Origin: SZUA-430 sp034440355
GTDB lineage: Bacteria > Pseudomonadota > Alphaproteobacteria > Micropepsales > Micropepsaceae
Reading direction: 5' to 3'
Assembly (NCBI GenBank): GCA_034440355.1
Contig: JAWXBY010000087.1
Location: 1-64,000 of the forward strand
Length of the DNA: 64,000 bases
The notes under the pieces are model-generated. The model saw nothing but the letters and a program-made list of their open reading frames with translations. It did not search any database and was not told where the DNA came from. The position numbers and the translations under genes are program-made. Shown one piece after another: positions 26,837 to 35,667 of this stretch (position 1 is its first letter; each line of letters starts with the position of its first letter).

Positions 26837-27235
26837 ATGCCTGAGATCAATTGGTTGGCCGCGATCGTTGCAGGGATCGCCGGCTTCTTCGTCGGCGGCC
26901 TGTGGTACTCGCCGCTCCTCTTCGGCAAGATTTGGATGGCCGAAACCGGCATCGACCCGGCAAAGCCCGGCGGCTACCACCCCGCCATCACGTTCGGCCT
27001 CGGCGCCGCCATCTCGATCATCGGCGCGATCGTCTTCGCCTTCTTCTTAGGCAAAGCGCCGGCACTCGGCTTCGCCGTCACGGTCGGTGTGCTGACGGGC
27101 CTCGTCTGGGTCGGCGGCTCGTTCGCGATCAACGGCTTTTTCGAACGCAAGAGCGCCAAGCTCATCGCGATCAACGCGCTCTATCACACCGTTCAGTTCG
27201 CGCTCTTCGGCTTGATCTTGGGCCTATGGCACTGA
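26837..27235 (+). CDS. DUF1761 membrane protein
   Basis: 132 residues with four hydrophobic helices and the DUF1761 signature GFFVGGLWYSPLLFGKIWM near the N-terminus. Function of the family is unknown. A Shine-Dalgarno-like GAGGGGAACGTG precedes the ATG. Its last 12 bp overlap the 3' end of the convergent AbgT gene. Confidence 0.88.
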   Translation: MPEINWLAAIVAGIAGFFVGGLWYSPLLFGKIWMAETGIDPAKPGGYHPAITFGLGAAISIIGAIVFAFFLGKAPALGFAVTVGVLTGLVWVGGSFAINGFFERKSAKLIAINALYHTVQFALFGLILGLWH

Positions 27236-28783
27236 CCGCCCGCCCGGCACGTAGACGTTCTCGACGCCGGGCCCGAACGGAATGCCGAGCATGAACCAGG
27301 CGACGAAGAACGCACCCGCCGCGAAGAAATACGCGACGGTGTAAGGCAGCATCAGCGCGATCATCGACCCGATCCCGTAGTCCGGCATGTACTTGCGCGC
27401 CATGACCAGGATCAGCGGGAAGTAACTCATGAACGGCGTGATCATGTTGGTCGTTGAATCGCCCACGCGATAAGCCGCCTGCGTCGCCTCCGGCGCGATC
27501 CCCAACAGCATCAACATCGGCACCAGAATCGGCGACAAGATCGCCCACTTCGCCGACGCGCTGCCGACCAAAAGATCGCACGCCATCGCAAGCAGGATGA
27601 CGCTGAACAACAACAGCACCGGCGCCCCGTCTAATCCCGCGCCTTTCAGCCCCTCAGCGCCAGAGATCGCAAGCAAGCTGCCCATATTCGACCAACCGAA
27701 CAACGCGACGAACACCGACGCGAAGAATACCAGCACCAGATACGCGCTGATTTCGCCGACGCCCTTGCCGGCCAGCGCCACCGCATCCTTGTCCGACTTG
27801 ATGCTCCCCGCGCCGATCCCGTAACCGAGCCCGCAGGCCAGGAACACAAGGAACATGATCGCGACCATCGACCGGAACAGCGGTTCGAACGACCCGTCAT
27901 CGCCCCGCAACGGCGACCCCGGCGCCCACGCCAACAACGCGACCAGCACGACAATCGCCAGAAATCCGATGCCTGCATAGCGAAGCCCGCGCGCTTCGCG
28001 CTTGTCTTGGGCGTCGTCGATCGGTGGCGGCGCGACATGCACCCAGGGCGTTCCCGCATTCAACCGCGGCTCAACGATGTACTCGCACACCAATGTGCCC
28101 GCGATGGTGTAGACGGGCACGATCGCGGCCAGAAAATACCAGTTGGCCGTGATCTCGACCGTGTAGGCCGGATCAATGAGCTGCGCGGCCGCCTGCGTCA
28201 TGCCGGAGAGAATCCCGTCCCCCGGCGTGATCGCGAGGTTGGCCGCAAAACCACCCGCGACCCCCGCAAACCCGGCTGACAACCCAGCGACCGGATGCCG
28301 CCCGCTCGAGGCGAACACGACGGCGGCCAAAGGAATCAGAACCACGTACCCGGCATCGGACGCGATATTCGCCTGCACGCCCGCGAACACGATGGTCAGC
28401 GTCATCAGCGGCTTCGGCACCGCGCGCACGAGGCCCTTAAGCGCCGCCGCAAAGAACCCAGCCCTCTCCGCAAGGCCCGAACCGATGATCACGACAAGCA
28501 CGATGCCCAGCGGTGGAAAGCTCGTCAGCACCTGCGGCAACTCAACGAAGAGCTTCCGGATCTGCGCCGAGTCGAGCAGGCTGACCGCGTCGACCGCCTT
28601 GCCCGTCGCCGGGTTGATCGCCGTCGCGCCATGCCCGGCGAGCACCGCCGACAAGACCATCACGATGCCGATGGCGATAAGAAACAGCGTCACCGGATCC
28701 GGCAGCTTATTCCCGGCGACCTCGATCGAATTCAGAATGCGCAACAGACGGCTGGGTTTTTCCTGTGCTGCTGCGTCCGTCAT
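27224..28783 (-). CDS. AbgT-family transporter
   Basis: 519 residues, 10-12 membrane segments. AbgT members take up p-aminobenzoyl-glutamate in E. coli, and others act as antimetabolite (sulfonamide) exporters driven by the proton motive force. Family features are NKLPDPVTLFLIAIGIVMVL near the N-terminus, GGFAANLAITPGDGILSGMTQ (hairpin region, about 193) and YRVGDSTTNMITPFMSYFPL (about 430). No peptidase partner (AbgA/B) is nearby, so the direction of transport and the substrate are open. Confidence 0.92.
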   Translation of the reverse strand: MTDAAAQEKPSRLLRILNSIEVAGNKLPDPVTLFLIAIGIVMVLSAVLAGHGATAINPATGKAVDAVSLLDSAQIRKLFVELPQVLTSFPPLGIVLVVIIGSGLAERAGFFAAALKGLVRAVPKPLMTLTIVFAGVQANIASDAGYVVLIPLAAVVFASSGRHPVAGLSAGFAGVAGGFAANLAITPGDGILSGMTQAAAQLIDPAYTVEITANWYFLAAIVPVYTIAGTLVCEYIVEPRLNAGTPWVHVAPPPIDDAQDKREARGLRYAGIGFLAIVVLVALLAWAPGSPLRGDDGSFEPLFRSMVAIMFLVFLACGLGYGIGAGSIKSDKDAVALAGKGVGEISAYLVLVFFASVFVALFGWSNMGSLLAISGAEGLKGAGLDGAPVLLLFSVILLAMACDLLVGSASAKWAILSPILVPMLMLLGIAPEATQAAYRVGDSTTNMITPFMSYFPLILVMARKYMPDYGIGSMIALMLPYTVAYFFAAGAFFVAWFMLGIPFGPGVENVYVPGGRSVP

Positions 28784-28857
28784 CGATCACCCTTGGAAAA
28801 GCGCATGGGCCTTGACCGTAGCGGCACAGCACGCCGCCGGTCAAAGGTCGGCGCCAA

Positions 28858-29316
28858 TCAGGGCTTCGGCGTCGGATCCGTGGTCCCCATGTCGTGGGAG
28901 AATTTCCAGCTACCGTCCGGCTGCTTCATCCACACGCTCAGATAGCTTCCGTGACTGACCGATGTCTTGCCGGCGGCGTCCTTCGGTGACGTGTAGATCG
29001 ACCGGCCCCAGGTCACGGCCATCGTCCCGTCGACCGAAGCCCAAGCGCGCGTCGGCGCCCATTCGAGCGTACCGCCGCCCGCGAACGATTTCGCCAGCCG
29101 CGCCTTGATGGCCTCGGGTCCACGAAGCGGCTCAGGCCCCGGCACGAACCAATGTGCATCGGGGGCCGCATAGGCCGCGAACGCCTCCGCCACCCCCTTC
29201 GCTTGCGCGAGTGCCGCAAAGTCGCGGTCGGCTTTCATGACCTCGTCGCTGGCATCGGCCATTGCATGCGTTGCCGAAAAAACGATCAGCAGCACAACAC
29301 CAAGAAAGAGTCGCAT
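28858..29316 (-). CDS. Exported DUF4440/SnoaL-like protein
   Basis: 152 residues from the ATG at 29316: a signal peptide (MRLFLGVVLLIVFSATHAMA) and an NTF2-like cone domain, DEVMKADRDFAALAQAKGV, then AAPDAHWFVPGPEPLRGPEAIKA and a C-terminal SVWMKQPDGSWKFSHDMG. DUF4440 proteins often bind small molecules or form dimers; the role is unknown. It lies 74 bp upstream of the AbgT gene on the same strand. Confidence 0.87.
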   Translation of the reverse strand: MRLFLGVVLLIVFSATHAMADASDEVMKADRDFAALAQAKGVAEAFAAYAAPDAHWFVPGPEPLRGPEAIKARLAKSFAGGGTLEWAPTRAWASVDGTMAVTWGRSIYTSPKDAAGKTSVSHGSYLSVWMKQPDGSWKFSHDMGTTDPTPKP

Positions 29317-29546
29317 CGTCGTCTCCACCCCAAACATGCTCGCAAATTCGTACGCGGAGTCTGGGCCACAGCTCAAAGAATATGATCGTGAGCAGCCGCT
29401 AAGCGCCGAAAGTCGCGCACAGTTCCACCAGCCGGGACCCTGGCACTCGGGCCAGGCGGCCCACATTCGGCCACATTTTCCGATTGAAACTGCGATGACC
29501 AAAGTCACCGCTAACGTTAGCGGGCAAAAAGCGAAGGGCACTGCTG

Positions 29547-30599
29547 ATGGCGAAGCGCGCGGGAATGTCGGGGTTTGATTCAAGCAGAAGCCCGCTCGAA
29601 GTCGCATACACGTGGGGCAAGCAAGGCGTCGAAATTTCGACGAGCCTTCTGCAAAGCTGGTTGAACGGTCACTCGAAACAGAATCTCCTGCATCGGCGCG
29701 ACATTCTCAAACGTCGCATTTCCGGCTCCGGCGCTTGGTTTCAGCACGGCAGCGCGGTGGTGCTGGGCCTCTTCGTTTTCATCACGGCGCTCTACGTCGA
29801 CTATAATATCATCAGCGAGTTCTGGACGCGCGCGCTCTCCAACGAGTTTGGCGAAGTGCCGCCGAACCTTGCCAACACCATCGCCGCGAAATCGCTGCAG
29901 GTGCTGTTTGCGACATTGGCCGTCCACTACCTCGTCACCAACATCGGCCACGGCGGTCGCGTCGCCTACTCGTTGGTGATCTTCCTGATCACCGCGGTGA
30001 TGGTCATCGGCATCGGCCTCCTCTGGGCGAACAACAGCCTGCCTGCCGGCGCGAAGGTCTTCGGCCTCGACGTCAACCAATCGGCGCAGCAGGTCGATCA
30101 GTTCATGAAGGGCTTGGGCATCAAGCCGCCGCGCGCCGCGCCGCAGCCGGCCGAAGTGAAGCTGCTCAAGAAGTACGAACTCATCATCTGGCTCTTCTCG
30201 CTCGGCGTGATCTTCCTGGTCGTCGCCTCGATCGGCGCCATGGCGTTGCACACGGCGATGCGCGGCTTCACCGGCTTCACTGGCGGCGCGCTCTACGACA
30301 ACCACAGCGACGTGCGCCACGGCAACAGCATGCGCGACGAGCTAAAGCGCGCCTATGTCGATCTCCAGCATCTGGACGAAGACGAAGCCAAGTTCCGCCG
30401 CGCCAAGGTTTCTGAGTTCCAAACGGCTTACACCGACGGCGTCGTCGCGGGCGGCTTTACGAACGGCCGCAGGCGAAGGCTATTGGAGCTTGCGGACGAA
30501 GCGGCCCATTCGGTAGACACCAGCCCACCCGGCGAAGCGTCTTCGGACGACAACGTCGAGGACATCCGAGACCACCGCCGCCGCGCGGCCCATACCTGA
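29547..30599 (+). CDS. Polytopic membrane protein of unknown family, paired with a vWA protein
   Basis: 350 residues. A basic N-terminal region (about 1-60) is followed by four hydrophobic stretches (about 68-90, 112-130, 137-160 and 213-237), and a charged C-terminal cytoplasmic tail (about 255-350, with acidic and basic clusters, ending RRRAAHT). The segment between helices 3 and 4 is Gln/Pro-rich and probably periplasmic. I recognise no catalytic motif. A vWA-like exported protein starts 31 bp downstream, so the two are likely an operon and may form a membrane complex. Confidence 0.72.
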   Translation: MAKRAGMSGFDSSRSPLEVAYTWGKQGVEISTSLLQSWLNGHSKQNLLHRRDILKRRISGSGAWFQHGSAVVLGLFVFITALYVDYNIISEFWTRALSNEFGEVPPNLANTIAAKSLQVLFATLAVHYLVTNIGHGGRVAYSLVIFLITAVMVIGIGLLWANNSLPAGAKVFGLDVNQSAQQVDQFMKGLGIKPPRAAPQPAEVKLLKKYELIIWLFSLGVIFLVVASIGAMALHTAMRGFTGFTGGALYDNHSDVRHGNSMRDELKRAYVDLQHLDEDEAKFRRAKVSEFQTAYTDGVVAGGFTNGRRRRLLELADEAAHSVDTSPPGEASSDDNVEDIRDHRRRAAHT

Positions 30600-30630
30600 C
30601 GTCACCTAAGTAACTGAGTGGGTAGATAAG

Positions 30631-31341
30631 TTGAACATCGTGCGTACCTTGCTGCTATTGCCGGCACTTGCTTTCGTCGGCGGTCTCGCCTCCCTCATCT
30701 GGCACGCGAACGCCGCCCCGGCCGCCATCCCGGTCAACCCGCCGCGCACGATCGTCATCGGCATCGACCTGTCGAGTTCGAACCCGCTGATCCGCGACGA
30801 CAGCTTCGCCCAGCGCGTGGCCGCGCGGATCGGCCCCTACATCAGCAACTTGGCGCCGCGCTCGCGCGTCATCCTGCGCTCGTTCGGCTCCTACAACTCA
30901 AGCGCCAACAGCCCGTTGACGCTCGACATCCTGATCGCGCCGAAGACCGCGCGCGCCGAAGACATGGCGAACTTGATCTCAAACGTCATCGCCAACGTTC
31001 CGCAAATGGTCCGTCAGGGCCGCATTCAAGAACAGTCGTCGACGAACATCGTGCCCTTCCTGATGAACATCTCGAAGGTCGTCAACTGCAAGGCGATGCC
31101 GACCAACATCATCTTGGCGACCGACGGCGTCGAAGATTCGCAAGTCGCCGACCTCAGCCGCCGCCGCAACACCCTACCCGCGCCGCAAGGCGCGCCCTTC
31201 GCCGGCTGCGAAGAACTGATGATCTTAGGCGTCGGCCGCGGCCTGGGCTCGCCGCAAGACACGGAACGCTTGCGCAACGAATGGGCCAACTGGGCCCGCG
31301 CCGCCGGCTTCCTGAACTACGTCGGCCTCAACGACTGGTGA
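30631..31341 (+). CDS. Exported or anchored vWA-like protein
   Basis: 236 residues from a TTG at 30631, with an N-terminal hydrophobic segment (about 6-25) that is a signal or anchor. A von Willebrand A-type fold follows: TIVIGIDLSSSNP (metal-ion-dependent adhesion site DxSxS, about 45-57) and NIILATDGVED (about 155) holding the conserved TDG. A pair of Cys (about 151 and 191) may form a disulfide. It probably acts outside the cytoplasmic membrane with the polytopic protein encoded just upstream. Its stop overlaps the convergent gluQRS gene by 14 bp. Confidence 0.75.
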   Translation: MNIVRTLLLLPALAFVGGLASLIWHANAAPAAIPVNPPRTIVIGIDLSSSNPLIRDDSFAQRVAARIGPYISNLAPRSRVILRSFGSYNSSANSPLTLDILIAPKTARAEDMANLISNVIANVPQMVRQGRIQEQSSTNIVPFLMNISKVVNCKAMPTNIILATDGVEDSQVADLSRRRNTLPAPQGAPFAGCEELMILGVGRGLGSPQDTERLRNEWANWARAAGFLNYVGLNDW

Positions 31342-32188
31342 ACCCAAGCTGCGTCCGGATCTCCTCCGGACGCACGCCGCTCTCGCGCAAGGTCCGAAGC
31401 GCCGTCGCCTGATCGCGTTTGGCCAACCGCCTCCCCGCCGCATCTGTGATCAACCGATGATGCCGATAGCGCGGCACAGGCAAACCCAAAAGCGCCTGCA
31501 GCAACCGATGTAGATGCGTCGCCGGCAGTAGATCCAGCCCGCGCGTCACCAGCGTCACGCCTTGGCTCGCATCATCGATCACGACGGCCAGATGATAGCT
31601 CGCCGGCGTATCCTTCCGCGCCAAAACGACATCGCCAAAAATCTCCGGCTGCGCCCCGATCGTGCCGCGCTCGGGCACGTCACCGCTCTCCTCAAACGTC
31701 AGCGCCCTGCAGGCTGATGCCGCTCGCGCCACATCCAACCGCCACGCATGATCGTCTCCGGCCGTAAGCCGCCGCGCGCGTTCGGCCTGATCGAGGTGAC
31801 GGCAAGTACCGGGGTAAAGCGGCCCATCAGGCCCTTGAGGCGCGGCCGCGCTCGCCGCAATCTCCGCCGCGATCTCTTTGCGCGTGCAGAAGCAGGGATA
31901 GAGCAGATCGCGCTGCTTCAACGCATCCAGCGCCACGCGATAATCCGCAAAGTGTTCGGACTGCCGCCGCGCCGGCCGCTCCCATGTAAGTCCTAGCCAA
32001 GCGAGATCTTCGTCGATCGCTTTCTCGAACTCGGGCCGCGCGCGCGCCGTGTCGATGTCTTCGATGCGCAGCAAAAACCGTCCGCCCGTAGCCCGCGCCG
32101 CCTCATCGGCGAACAGCGCCGCAAACGCATGCCCCAGATGCAGAAGCCCGGTGGGCGAGGGCGCAAATCGCGTGACGTCGGCGGTCAT
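31328..32188 (-). CDS. gluQRS: Glutamyl-Q tRNA(Asp) synthetase
   Basis: Attaches glutamate to queuosine at the wobble position of tRNA-Asp. 286 residues, the catalytic core of a glutamyl-tRNA synthetase without the anticodon-binding domain, as expected. Visible are RFAPSPTGLLHLGHAFAA (HIGH motif as HLGH), the zinc ligands CFCTR (about 97-101) with PGTCRHL downstream, and RRLAKRDQ in place of KMSKS. Its 3' end overlaps the convergent vWA gene by 14 bp. Confidence 0.94.
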   Translation of the reverse strand: MTADVTRFAPSPTGLLHLGHAFAALFADEAARATGGRFLLRIEDIDTARARPEFEKAIDEDLAWLGLTWERPARRQSEHFADYRVALDALKQRDLLYPCFCTRKEIAAEIAASAAAPQGPDGPLYPGTCRHLDQAERARRLTAGDDHAWRLDVARAASACRALTFEESGDVPERGTIGAQPEIFGDVVLARKDTPASYHLAVVIDDASQGVTLVTRGLDLLPATHLHRLLQALLGLPVPRYRHHRLITDAAGRRLAKRDQATALRTLRESGVRPEEIRTQLGFTSR

Positions 32189-32259
32189 CGGCCCGCTCTA
32201 GCTCAATCCGCCCCGCCCCGGCTAGAGTGCGGCACAACGCCATTCCGGAGTTTCAGCCG

Positions 32260-32961
32260 ATGACGCCGCAACTGAACGGCCCGCGCCTGCCCGCCGCCAG
32301 CGGCAAGGCCGACCGCCTGGTGATTTTCTGTCACGGCTACGGCGCCGACGGCAACGACCTCATCGCCCTCGGCCGTCATTGGCAGCGCCTGCTCCCGACG
32401 ACAGCCTTCGTTTCACCGCACGCACCGGAACGCTGCCCCGGCTCGCCCGGCTATCAGTGGTTCGGCATCACCCGCCTCCAGCCCGACGAGATGCTGCGCG
32501 GCGTCGAACGCGCAGCCCCCATCCTGAACGCCTTCATCGACGGCGAGCTCCAACGCCTCGGCCTCGATGCCTCGCGCCTGGCGCTCGTGGGCTTCAGCCA
32601 AGGCACGATGATGTCGCTGCACGTGGGCCTCCGCCGTGCGGTCGCGCCGGCCGCGATCGTCGGCTTCTCGGGCATGCTGCCCGGCGCCGAAAAACTCCCG
32701 GCCGAAATCGTCTCACGCCCGCCCGTGTTGCTGGTCCATGGCGACGCCGATGACATGATCCCGGTCCAAGCGCTGCATGCCGCCGCCAACGGCCTCGGTG
32801 CCGCGGGCGTCGCCGTGCGCTGGCACGTCTCGCGCGGGATCGGCCACGGCATTGCGCCGGACGGCCTCGAGCTCGCAGGAAAATTCCTCGCGGACGGCTT
32901 CGCGGGAAAGCTCGCGGTGACGCCCGAAGCAGCCCCCGTCGGCGTCAAGGCGCCCGGCTAA
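32260..32961 (+). CDS. Phospholipase/carboxylesterase-type alpha/beta hydrolase
   Basis: 233 residues from the ATG at 32260. Motifs are LVIFCHGYGADGNDLIAL (oxyanion-hole region), the nucleophile elbow GFSQGTMM (Ser about 113), PVLLVHGDADDMIP (Asp) and GIGHGIAPDG (His), a complete catalytic triad. Resembles the YpfH/acyl-protein thioesterase-like carboxylesterase family, which hydrolyses short acyl esters or thioesters. No signal peptide, so cytoplasmic. The start upstream at 32227 is not needed by the family. Confidence 0.9.
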   Translation: MTPQLNGPRLPAASGKADRLVIFCHGYGADGNDLIALGRHWQRLLPTTAFVSPHAPERCPGSPGYQWFGITRLQPDEMLRGVERAAPILNAFIDGELQRLGLDASRLALVGFSQGTMMSLHVGLRRAVAPAAIVGFSGMLPGAEKLPAEIVSRPPVLLVHGDADDMIPVQALHAAANGLGAAGVAVRWHVSRGIGHGIAPDGLELAGKFLADGFAGKLAVTPEAAPVGVKAPG

Positions 32962-33074
32962 CCGTCGCCCGCCCGTCACACCGGCGTCATACCAAAACGT
33001 GTAGAATTCAGCCGATTCGGGCCCGTGGTTGCACCGCCGCATCCGCTTAAGCTAGGCTCAAGTGTTAACGGCGC

Positions 33075-33710
33075 ATGGCACGCCGTCGAAACAAGGAGAT
33101 CGGCCTTCAGGCATCGCGCAAAGAAGAGGTTCGTATCGTGTTAGCCGCCACCGAGCGTGCGCCGGAGGCCTTCCCTGCGTTGGTGTTGAACGCCGACTTC
33201 CGGCCGCTTTCCTATTTCCCGCTGTCGCTCTGGTCGTGGCAAGACACGATCAAGGCCGTGTTCATGGACCGCGTGAACATCGTCGAGGAATACGACCGCG
33301 TCGTGCACTCGCCAAGTTTCGAGATGCGCCTGCCGTCGGTTGTCTCGCTCAAGGCTTATGTGAAGCCCTCGCGCCACCCGGCGTTCACGCGCTTCAACGT
33401 GTTCCTGCGCGACCGCTTCCAGTGCCAGTATTGCAGCGTCACCAAGGTCGCGAACGACCTGACGTTCGACCACGTGATCCCCCGCTCGCGCGGCGGCCGC
33501 ACCACGTGGGAAAACGTCGTGACGGCGTGCGCCCCGTGCAACCTGTTCAAAGGCGGCAAGCTGCCCCACCAAGCCGGCATGCACCCGCACCACCGCCCGC
33601 ATCGCCCGACGGTGACGCAACTGCACACCAACGGCCGCCTGTTCCCGCCCAACTACCTGCACCAATCCTGGCAGGACTATCTCTACTGGGACAGCGAACT
33701 GGAACCGTAG
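33075..33710 (+). CDS. HNH endonuclease-domain protein
   Basis: 211 residues. The HNH domain is in the second half: zinc pair CQYC (about 116-119), DHVIPRSRGGRTTWENVVTACAPCN with the catalytic His and second Cys pair. The N-terminal LVLNADFRPLSYFPLSLWSWQ is conserved in this chromosomal alphaproteobacterial type. Nothing around it looks like a restriction, phage or homing system, so it is probably a housekeeping nuclease of unknown substrate. Confidence 0.9.
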   Translation: MARRRNKEIGLQASRKEEVRIVLAATERAPEAFPALVLNADFRPLSYFPLSLWSWQDTIKAVFMDRVNIVEEYDRVVHSPSFEMRLPSVVSLKAYVKPSRHPAFTRFNVFLRDRFQCQYCSVTKVANDLTFDHVIPRSRGGRTTWENVVTACAPCNLFKGGKLPHQAGMHPHHRPHRPTVTQLHTNGRLFPPNYLHQSWQDYLYWDSELEP

Positions 33711-33724
33711 AGGGGAGACAGATC

Positions 33725-34441
33725 GTGATCGGTCGCGGTCTTCAAGCGGTGGCAATACTTCTCGCGTGCGCATGGTCGATTCCGGCGCTTTCCGCCAAGA
33801 ATCTTTGCGAGCCGAAACATGCGGATGCGTCTGCGTCCGCGCCCGTCGGCTCAACCGCGACCTATGTTCTGATCGGCGTACCGCAATCGCCCGAAATCGT
33901 CGTCTCCGTGGTGATCAGTCCTTACATCCCCGAATCGCGCACGCTGATCTACGGCGGCAAGAGCGACCCGGATTGCTCGGTGCTGTTCAACATCGACAAA
34001 GGAAGCTTTGTTCAAAAGCGTGACGGCCGGGACTACGTCTTCCATTTGGTCGAAGCCGTTCCGCAAACCTACGCCTTCACCAGTTGGTGGGTGCGGTTGG
34101 AGAGCACATATCTGATCTGCCTCGCGGACGAGACCTACGCGCTCGACATCAAGCCGGGCCGCATCAACTATATCGGCAAGGTTGCGTTCAAGCCCCTTTC
34201 GTCCGAAATCAAGAGCGCCTCGCGCCACGGTCCGGGCTATCGCGCGGTCCAACACGGTGCGCCGTTCGGCATCGCGGGTATCGATCAGAACATCGACGAT
34301 GTGAGGGCGGATATGGCGAAGTACCCCGGCATTGCGTTGCCGATCGAAAAGGTCGTGTATCGACAGGCGACCTTTGCGACGAAAGAGAACTGGCTGGGGA
34401 CGCCTCTATGCTATTCCACGACCGAGCGCCCCGCGAGCTGA
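33725..34441 (+). CDS. Exported hypothetical protein
   Basis: 238 residues from the GTG at 33725, which has GAGGGGAGA upstream, 14 bp after the HNH gene. The frame is open much further 5', but that part is a shadow of the HNH gene. Signal peptide (about 5-24, ALSA). The mature part contains GRINYIGKVAFKP (about 151-163), reminiscent of DUF2846-like exported proteins, and three Cys. I cannot name a function. The stop abuts the stop of the convergent GNAT gene. Confidence 0.72.
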   Translation: MIGRGLQAVAILLACAWSIPALSAKNLCEPKHADASASAPVGSTATYVLIGVPQSPEIVVSVVISPYIPESRTLIYGGKSDPDCSVLFNIDKGSFVQKRDGRDYVFHLVEAVPQTYAFTSWWVRLESTYLICLADETYALDIKPGRINYIGKVAFKPLSSEIKSASRHGPGYRAVQHGAPFGIAGIDQNIDDVRADMAKYPGIALPIEKVVYRQATFATKENWLGTPLCYSTTERPAS

Positions 34442-35101
34442 TCAGCGCACTCGCGCCTCACGCCACATGCCCCACAACGGCGGCGCGTCGGGCGTCGGAC
34501 GGAACTCGTTGATGACCTCGTAGCCGTGCCGCTTGTACAGCGGCACGTTCTTCTCGTTCGACGACTCGAGATAGGTCGGCAACCCCTTCGCATCGATCAT
34601 GGCCAGGTTCGCGTCCAGCAACGCCGAGCCCAAACCCTGTCCCTGAAAGCGCGGATCGACGCCGATCGTCATCAGATAAAAATGCGGCTTGGTCTTCGGA
34701 TGATGCTTGTCCGCCGCCTTGCGAAACGCATCGACGCGTCCCAACCCCGACAGGCTGGTGAACGAAATGATGGTCGGAAACAGCATCAGCTCTTCCCACC
34801 ACGGCAGCTTCAGATCCGCCCGCTCCGGCGGCACCCACAACGCCGCCGCGCTGTAATCGTCGGCCGTCCAAAGTTGCTGCCCCGGCAATCCGATCTTGCC
34901 GACCAGGAACGTGAACATCGCCCGCCGCCCGGCGTCGCGCTTCGCGTCGCGCCGCCCGATCCACGACATCACGGGATCGGTCGCAAAGGCCGCCGACAGA
35001 CAATCGATGACCCGCTCCCGATCGGCCTCGCTCGCCTGCCGCGGCTGCGCGGCGCGCTTGCGCCGTTCGAATGCCTCGTCGCTCAACGCCGCCGACGACA
35101 T
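34442..35101 (-). CDS. GNAT-family N-acetyltransferase
   Basis: 219 residues from the ATG at 35101, which overlaps the coq7 stop (TGATG). Acetyl-CoA motif: YLMTIGVDPRFQGQGLGSALLDA (about 132-154; Q/RxxGxG as QGQGLG), then YLESSNEKNVPLYKRHGYEV, a typical GNAT C-terminus. Acceptor unknown. Third gene of a dsbB-coq7-GNAT unit in which all junctions overlap. Confidence 0.88.
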   Translation of the reverse strand: MSSAALSDEAFERRKRAAQPRQASEADRERVIDCLSAAFATDPVMSWIGRRDAKRDAGRRAMFTFLVGKIGLPGQQLWTADDYSAAALWVPPERADLKLPWWEELMLFPTIISFTSLSGLGRVDAFRKAADKHHPKTKPHFYLMTIGVDPRFQGQGLGSALLDANLAMIDAKGLPTYLESSNEKNVPLYKRHGYEVINEFRPTPDAPPLWGMWREARVR

Positions 35102-35667
35102 CAAAACCGCTCGGAAAGCTTGATCGCCAGCCGGCATCCGGCCTTGATCGTTTCGGACAGAACGCGATACCCGGGCGCCTCTTCCGCGCCGTGCTCGATC
35201 GCGGTTTCGCGATGTTGAATCTCCTCGGCGCGAAACTTCTCGATCGTCGCCTTGAACGCGGCATTCGTTTCGCCGTCAGCCTCAAGCGCCGCCGCCTGCC
35301 GCGCATAGTGCTCGTCGATCACCTCTTCGACCGCCGCCGTGCACGCCATCGCAGCCTTCTCGCCCATCAGCGCCGTCACTGCGCCAAGCGCGTAACCCGC
35401 AACGTTCCACACGGGCGCCAGCGCCGTCGGCCGCACGTTGTTCTCCGCCACCAGCCGGTCGAACGCCGCCAAATGCTCCTGCTCTTGGTTCTCCATGTGG
35501 CGGATCGTGTCGCCCGACGCCGTGTGCCCGAGAATCGCAAGCTGCCCGCGATAGATCTGCACCGCGCCATACTCGCCCGCGTGATCGACGCGGATCATGC
35601 GCGCGAGATTCTTGTCGGCCGCATTGAAGCCCGGCAATCGCGGCGACGGCTTGATGGTCACGCTCAC
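35101..35667 (-). CDS. coq7: Demethoxyubiquinone hydroxylase Coq7
   Basis: Di-iron monooxygenase that hydroxylates demethoxyubiquinone, the penultimate step of ubiquinone synthesis, at the membrane surface. 188 residues from a GTG at 35667 that overlaps the dsbB stop (GTGA). Iron ligands are visible as MIRVDHAGEYGA, MENQEQEHLAAFD, EEVIDEHYARQ and EEIQHRETAIEHGA (E, ExxH, E, ExxH). The coupling with dsbB and a GNAT gene suggests a membrane redox-homeostasis operon. Confidence 0.95.
   Translation of the reverse strand: MSVTIKPSPRLPGFNAADKNLARMIRVDHAGEYGAVQIYRGQLAILGHTASGDTIRHMENQEQEHLAAFDRLVAENNVRPTALAPVWNVAGYALGAVTALMGEKAAMACTAAVEEVIDEHYARQAAALEADGETNAAFKATIEKFRAEEIQHRETAIEHGAEEAPGYRVLSETIKAGCRLAIKLSERF

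Noticed and set aside
33075..33710. HNH protein as part of a defence or mobile system
   Set aside because: No methylase, helicase, integrase or phage gene is nearby and the sequence type looks chromosomal and conserved.
33062..33724. Long frame covering the HNH gene and continuing into the exported protein
   Set aside because: The 5' two thirds are out of frame with the HNH coding sequence; only the part from 33725 has a signal peptide and ribosome binding site.
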